Positions 4,845-5,369 of a stretch of 5,369 nucleotides of DNA are shown here, one piece after another; positions within the stretch are counted from its first letter, which is position 1; each line of letters begins with the position of its first letter. The notes under the pieces are model-generated. The model did no database searches and was not told the origin of the DNA. It worked only from the letters and a program-made list of their open reading frames with translations. The DNA comes from Planctomycetota bacterium (GTDB lineage: Bacteria > Planctomycetota > Phycisphaerae > UBA1845 > CAIVHJ01): the NCBI GenBank assembly GCA_022573485.1, contig JACZTW010000260.1, forward strand, positions 1 through 5,369. The letters are read 5' to 3'. The position numbers and the translations under genes were made by a program.

Positions 4845-5369
4845 CTACTTGCCGCCGGTGACGCCGCCCGAACGGATCAGCAGATCCTCCAGGTGCTGTT
4901 GCCACTCCAGCGCCTCGCGACGTCGCTCCGGCGTGTCCGCCAGCTCTTCATAGATCGCCTGGCCCCAATGCAGATGCTCCTCCTCCTCCAGCAGGATGTG
5001 GCGGAGGATGCGCACCGTTGGGGCATCGCACACCTGATCGGTTACCTGGATGTGGTGGCGATAGTAGACGGCCAGGTGCGTCTTCAGCACCCGGTAGAGC
5101 CCCACCATGCGAAGCAGCTCGTCGTCCTGGAGCTGCATCTCCTCGCAGAGCTTGAGGAACTGCTCGTTGGGCGGCTCCGCCTTCGACGACGAACGCATCG
5201 TGGGCGGCTGGCTTGCGTCCATGCCGTCGATCACGCGCAGCTCGGGCAGCCGCTGGCCCAGCCAGAAGGCGTGAATCGAATCCTGGTAGCAGTGCTCGCC
5301 CAGCATGAACTTCACCTTGATCGTGGGGCTGCTGGACGTCCACGCCCCCTCCGACGTCATGCAAACGTT
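4845..5369 (-). CDS. Ferritin-like helical-bundle protein, partial at window edge
   Basis: The frame ends at a TAG (4847-4845) and is open through the right edge, so the true start may lie outside; an internal ATG at 5360 gives 171 residues. Numbered from that ATG, GEHCYQDSIHAFWLGQRLPELR (about 21-42) and NEQFLKLCEEMQLQDDELLRMVGLYR (about 65-90) are helices. RVLKTHLAVYYRHHIQVTDQVCDAPT (90-115) is a third, and RILRHILLEEEEHLHWGQAIYEEL (about 117-140) carries the E-x-x-H pattern (E126/H129, E128/H131) of di-metal ferritin-like bundles. A glutamate/histidine-rich last helix is typical of that superfamily, which includes oxidases, oxygenases and iron-storage proteins. Substrate and metal cannot be deduced. 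Upstream codons within the window continue the frame without a stop, and the first visible helix looks like part of a longer bundle, so N-terminal truncation is likely. Codon use is GC-ending and resembles the LLM gene. Confidence 0.75.
   Translation of the reverse strand, partial: NVCMTSEGAWTSSSPTIKVKFMLGEHCYQDSIHAFWLGQRLPELRVIDGMDASQPPTMRSSSKAEPPNEQFLKLCEEMQLQDDELLRMVGLYRVLKTHLAVYYRHHIQVTDQVCDAPTVRILRHILLEEEEHLHWGQAIYEELADTPERRREALEWQQHLEDLLIRSGGVTGGK

Noticed and set aside
4948..5364. Second leftward frame of 138 codons inside the ferritin-like gene
   Set aside because: Its translation is Gly/Ala/Arg/Pro-rich as expected for a shifted frame of GC-rich coding DNA, while the other frame shows metal-binding helices.
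1..5369. CRISPR array, tRNA, rRNA or insertion sequence
   Set aside because: No regularly spaced repeats, cloverleaf-like segments, rRNA signature stretches or transposase motifs were seen on either strand.

Overview
The window suggests a bacterial chromosome of fairly high GC content; the taxon cannot be fixed from the sequence. The outer genes (an LLM-family flavin oxidoreductase at the left edge and a ferritin-like protein at the right edge) use mostly GC-ending codons. A small protein with a GAPKGNxNALKxGRYS-type motif resembles hypothetical proteins I associate loosely with Chloroflexota/Thermomicrobia and with mobile elements. That taxonomic link is an impression only.

Layout. 1-254 (-): N-terminal part of a luciferase-like (LLM) flavin-dependent oxidoreductase, with a strong sigma70-type promoter and an AAGGAGG ribosome binding site just upstream. 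255-474: intergenic, holding that promoter and a 7-bp GC-rich hairpin. 475-1674 (-): a DNA methyltransferase of the N4-cytosine/N6-adenine class. 1749-4301 (-): an 850-residue protein that joins a MutL/MORC-like GHKL ATPase to a PD-(D/E)XK nuclease domain. 4302-4459: a divergent promoter region with a 12-bp palindrome abutting the next start codon. 4460-4837 (+): a small basic protein of unknown function. 4845-5369 (-): a ferritin-like helical protein that runs off the right edge and converges with the small gene.

The centre of interest is the gene pair at 475-4301. A GHKL-ATPase/nuclease fusion followed 74 bases later, on the same strand, by a DNA methyltransferase has the composition of a compact two-gene restriction-modification system. 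The methyltransferase would mark self DNA, and the ATPase-nuclease would cut unmarked DNA under nucleotide control. This agrees with the class of MutL/MORC-like ATPases described in bacterial restriction-modification neighbourhoods (Iyer, Abhiman and Aravind). Both catalytic centres of the fusion protein and both signature motifs of the methyltransferase look intact. The pair appears somewhat lower in GC than the flanks and sits between unrelated genes, as expected for a horizontally acquired defence cassette. No integrase, tRNA gene or flanking repeat is visible in the window.
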